6,143 bases of DNA from Candidatus Gottesmanbacteria bacterium CG_4_10_14_0_8_um_filter_37_24 (lineage in GTDB: Bacteria > Patescibacteriota > Microgenomatia > 2-02-FULL-39-11). Position 1 is the stretch's first letter; every line of letters begins with the position of its first letter. The position numbers and the translations under genes were made by a program. A model generated the notes under the pieces. The model did not search any database. It saw only the letters and a program-made list of their open reading frames with translations, and had not been told where the DNA came from. Of this stretch, positions 5,486 to 6,143 are shown in pieces. Location of the stretch: positions 1 to 6,143 of the forward strand of contig PFMK01000076.1 of NCBI GenBank assembly GCA_002785215.1, given 5' to 3'.

Positions 5486-5528
5486 AACAGTGATCTTATC
5501 CTGGAGTTATAGGGTAAATGTAACTGTT
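5486..5528. terminator. Possible bidirectional terminator between convergent genes
   Basis: An outer stem AACAGT/ACTGTT (5486-5491/5523-5528) and an inner stem TTATCCT/AGGGTAA (5496-5502/5511-5517, one G-T pair) stack across a small asymmetric internal loop, closed by an 8-nt loop. It fills the gap between the nuclease stop and the stop codon of the minus-strand membrane protein. The T tracts on either side are poor, so termination efficiency is uncertain. Confidence 0.35.
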
Positions 5529-5940
5529 ATTCAGAAAACTTGTCTTTATTAAAGAAAAATAAGAAAAACAGGTATAGAGGCAAGAAGAATAATACTATAC
5601 CAATAATGCTTATCATAATAGGGAGAAGGACGAAACCAGGGCCGTAATTCAATGCGCTTGTAACTGCTACATTAAAACTCTGAATAATTTTGGTATATTG
5701 ATGTTTGATAAAGATATTATTGTATTCATTCAGAAGTATCAGAAGACCTAGCGAATAAATTCCCCATCGTTTTGTCAAAACCAGCAAAATCCCGCTTATA
5801 ATTCCTACTACGATTATTAGTAAAGAAACAGGAGTGGTGCTTTCGACAAAATAAAAAAGACTGAGGAGGAATCCTAGAATATGGAAAACAATCAAAAACC
5901 ATCCAAAGAATTTGGCGATTTTAAGAACATTTGTTTTCAT
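5527..5940 (-). CDS. Small integral membrane protein with four predicted helices
   Basis: I do not recognise the family. With the start at 5940 the product has 137 residues and four hydrophobic segments, at about 11-32, 38-55, 60-72 (shorter, near WGIYSLGLLILL) and 102-128. The N-terminus is Lys-rich and the C-terminus ends NKDKFSE. A hydrophilic loop at about 73-101 separates the third and fourth segments. No catalytic motif is visible. An ATG at 5961 would add seven residues, but it lies at or inside the predicted promoter (-10 at 5959-5954), upstream of the expected transcription start near 5947. I therefore prefer 5940, which would have a leader of about 7 nt. The gene is convergent with the nuclease gene and has no same-strand partner here. 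Confidence 0.7.
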   Translation of the reverse strand: MKTNVLKIAKFFGWFLIVFHILGFLLSLFYFVESTTPVSLLIIVVGIISGILLVLTKRWGIYSLGLLILLNEYNNIFIKHQYTKIIQSFNVAVTSALNYGPGFVLLPIMISIIGIVLFFLPLYLFFLFFFNKDKFSE

Positions 5941-5953
5941 GTAATTTAATCTT

Positions 5954-5983
5954 ATTATCATTGAATTATTTATAGATTGTCAA
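5954..5983 (-). promoter_or_regulatory. Promoter of the minus-strand membrane protein gene
   Basis: On the minus strand TTGACA (5983-5978) is followed after 18 bp by GATAAT (5959-5954), a 5 of 6 match to the -10 consensus. Transcription would start near 5947. The -35 box is half of the perfect palindrome at 5978-5991. Confidence 0.55.
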
Positions 5984-5991
5984 GCTTGACA
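5978..5991. promoter_or_regulatory. Perfect 14-bp palindrome overlapping the -35 box (possible operator)
   Basis: TGTCAAGCTTGACA is fully self-complementary. It holds one TTGACA on each strand, the minus-strand copy serving as -35 for the membrane protein gene. Such a position would suit a dimeric repressor. No matching -10 is seen for the plus-strand TTGACA, and there is no regulator gene nearby. Confidence 0.3.
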
Positions 5992-6049
5992 GTGAATAAA
6001 TGGTTAGGGATTACCGATGTTAAAGAATGATATATTAATTTTGCTTACC

Positions 6050-6143
6050 TGTCAAACCAATATAGAAACGTCCCCAATTTTCCAATTTAGAAATGTCCCC
6101 TTTTTCATAAATAATTCTCAGTTAACCGCTGGTCTATCATACG
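6050..6143 (-). mobile_element. Terminus of a second IS21-like insertion sequence (body lies right of the window)
   Basis: The element tip is TGTCAAAC at 6050. Read on the minus strand there are two tandem units of about 24 bp within 6050-6100, both starting GGACATTTC or GGACGTTTC and with a TATTGG or AATTGG core, ending in TTGACA. They match the layout of the left end (18-65) but differ in sequence, so these are different elements of one family. A minus-strand frame closed by TGA at 6107-6105 could be the last 12 codons of a transposase gene, but it is too short to judge. Confidence 0.5.

Noticed and set aside
372..5961. Reassigned UGA codon (as in Gracilibacteria/SR1)
   Set aside because: No gene here uses TGA as a stop, but all of them read as complete proteins in the standard bacterial code with no in-frame TGA, so there is nothing to suggest recoding. 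Six or seven stops are too few to conclude anything.
5986..6036. Plus-strand promoter from the second TTGACA toward the right IS end
   Set aside because: No -10-like sequence lies at 16-18 bp; the TATATT at 6031-6036 is far too distant.

Overview
The window is A+T-rich and gene-dense. It looks like a piece of a Candidate Phyla Radiation (Patescibacteria) chromosome, probably of the Microgenomates type. I infer this from protein style only: a short RhlE-like DEAD-box helicase with a basic Asn/Arg-rich N-terminus that stops just after motif VI, a small Cys-containing type IV pilin-like protein, and a single-pass extracytoplasmic protein with a Cys-rich tail. No rRNA or tRNA gene, CRISPR array or complete transposase gene was seen.

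Layout. Positions 1-65 and 6050-6143 carry the termini of two related IS21-like insertion sequences. Each has two tandem units of about 24 bp ending in ..ACA, and the elements point outward, so about 6 kb of chromosome lies between them and the window may be an assembly contig that broke at repeats. A strong promoter at 81-109 drives a leader of about 256 nt and then the helicase gene (372-1559). The helicase is bracketed by two arms of a complex inverted repeat (126-229 and 1604-1726). Its downstream arm also forms a large branched, terminator-like structure. Next come a secreted or membrane-anchored Cys-rich protein (1788-2684), a possible 43-codon ORF (2688-2819) and a prepilin-like protein (2848-3321). 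A methyltransferase (3475-4056) and a DEDDh exonuclease/GIY-YIG endonuclease fusion (4062-5477) are 5 nt apart and probably co-transcribed. A convergent four-helix membrane protein (5940-5527, minus strand) closes the gene set, reading from a promoter at about 5983-5954.

How the genes relate. There is no evidence for one dedicated multi-gene system. The nuclease resembles the UvrC/Cho side of DNA repair, the helicase belongs to RNA metabolism, and the pilin-like and Cys-rich proteins act outside the membrane. The most unusual signal is the helicase cassette. Its two flanking arms share exact blocks of 15 and 20 nt plus 26 of 29 matches in inverted orientation. At one position a hairpin is kept although its sequence differs between the arms. 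This could be a mobile or REP-like unit, or a structured 5'/3' UTR pair able to base-pair within the helicase mRNA.

Three genes have promoter-like sequences placed so that their transcripts would be leaderless or nearly so, and they lack convincing Shine-Dalgarno sequences. The helicase has a good one.
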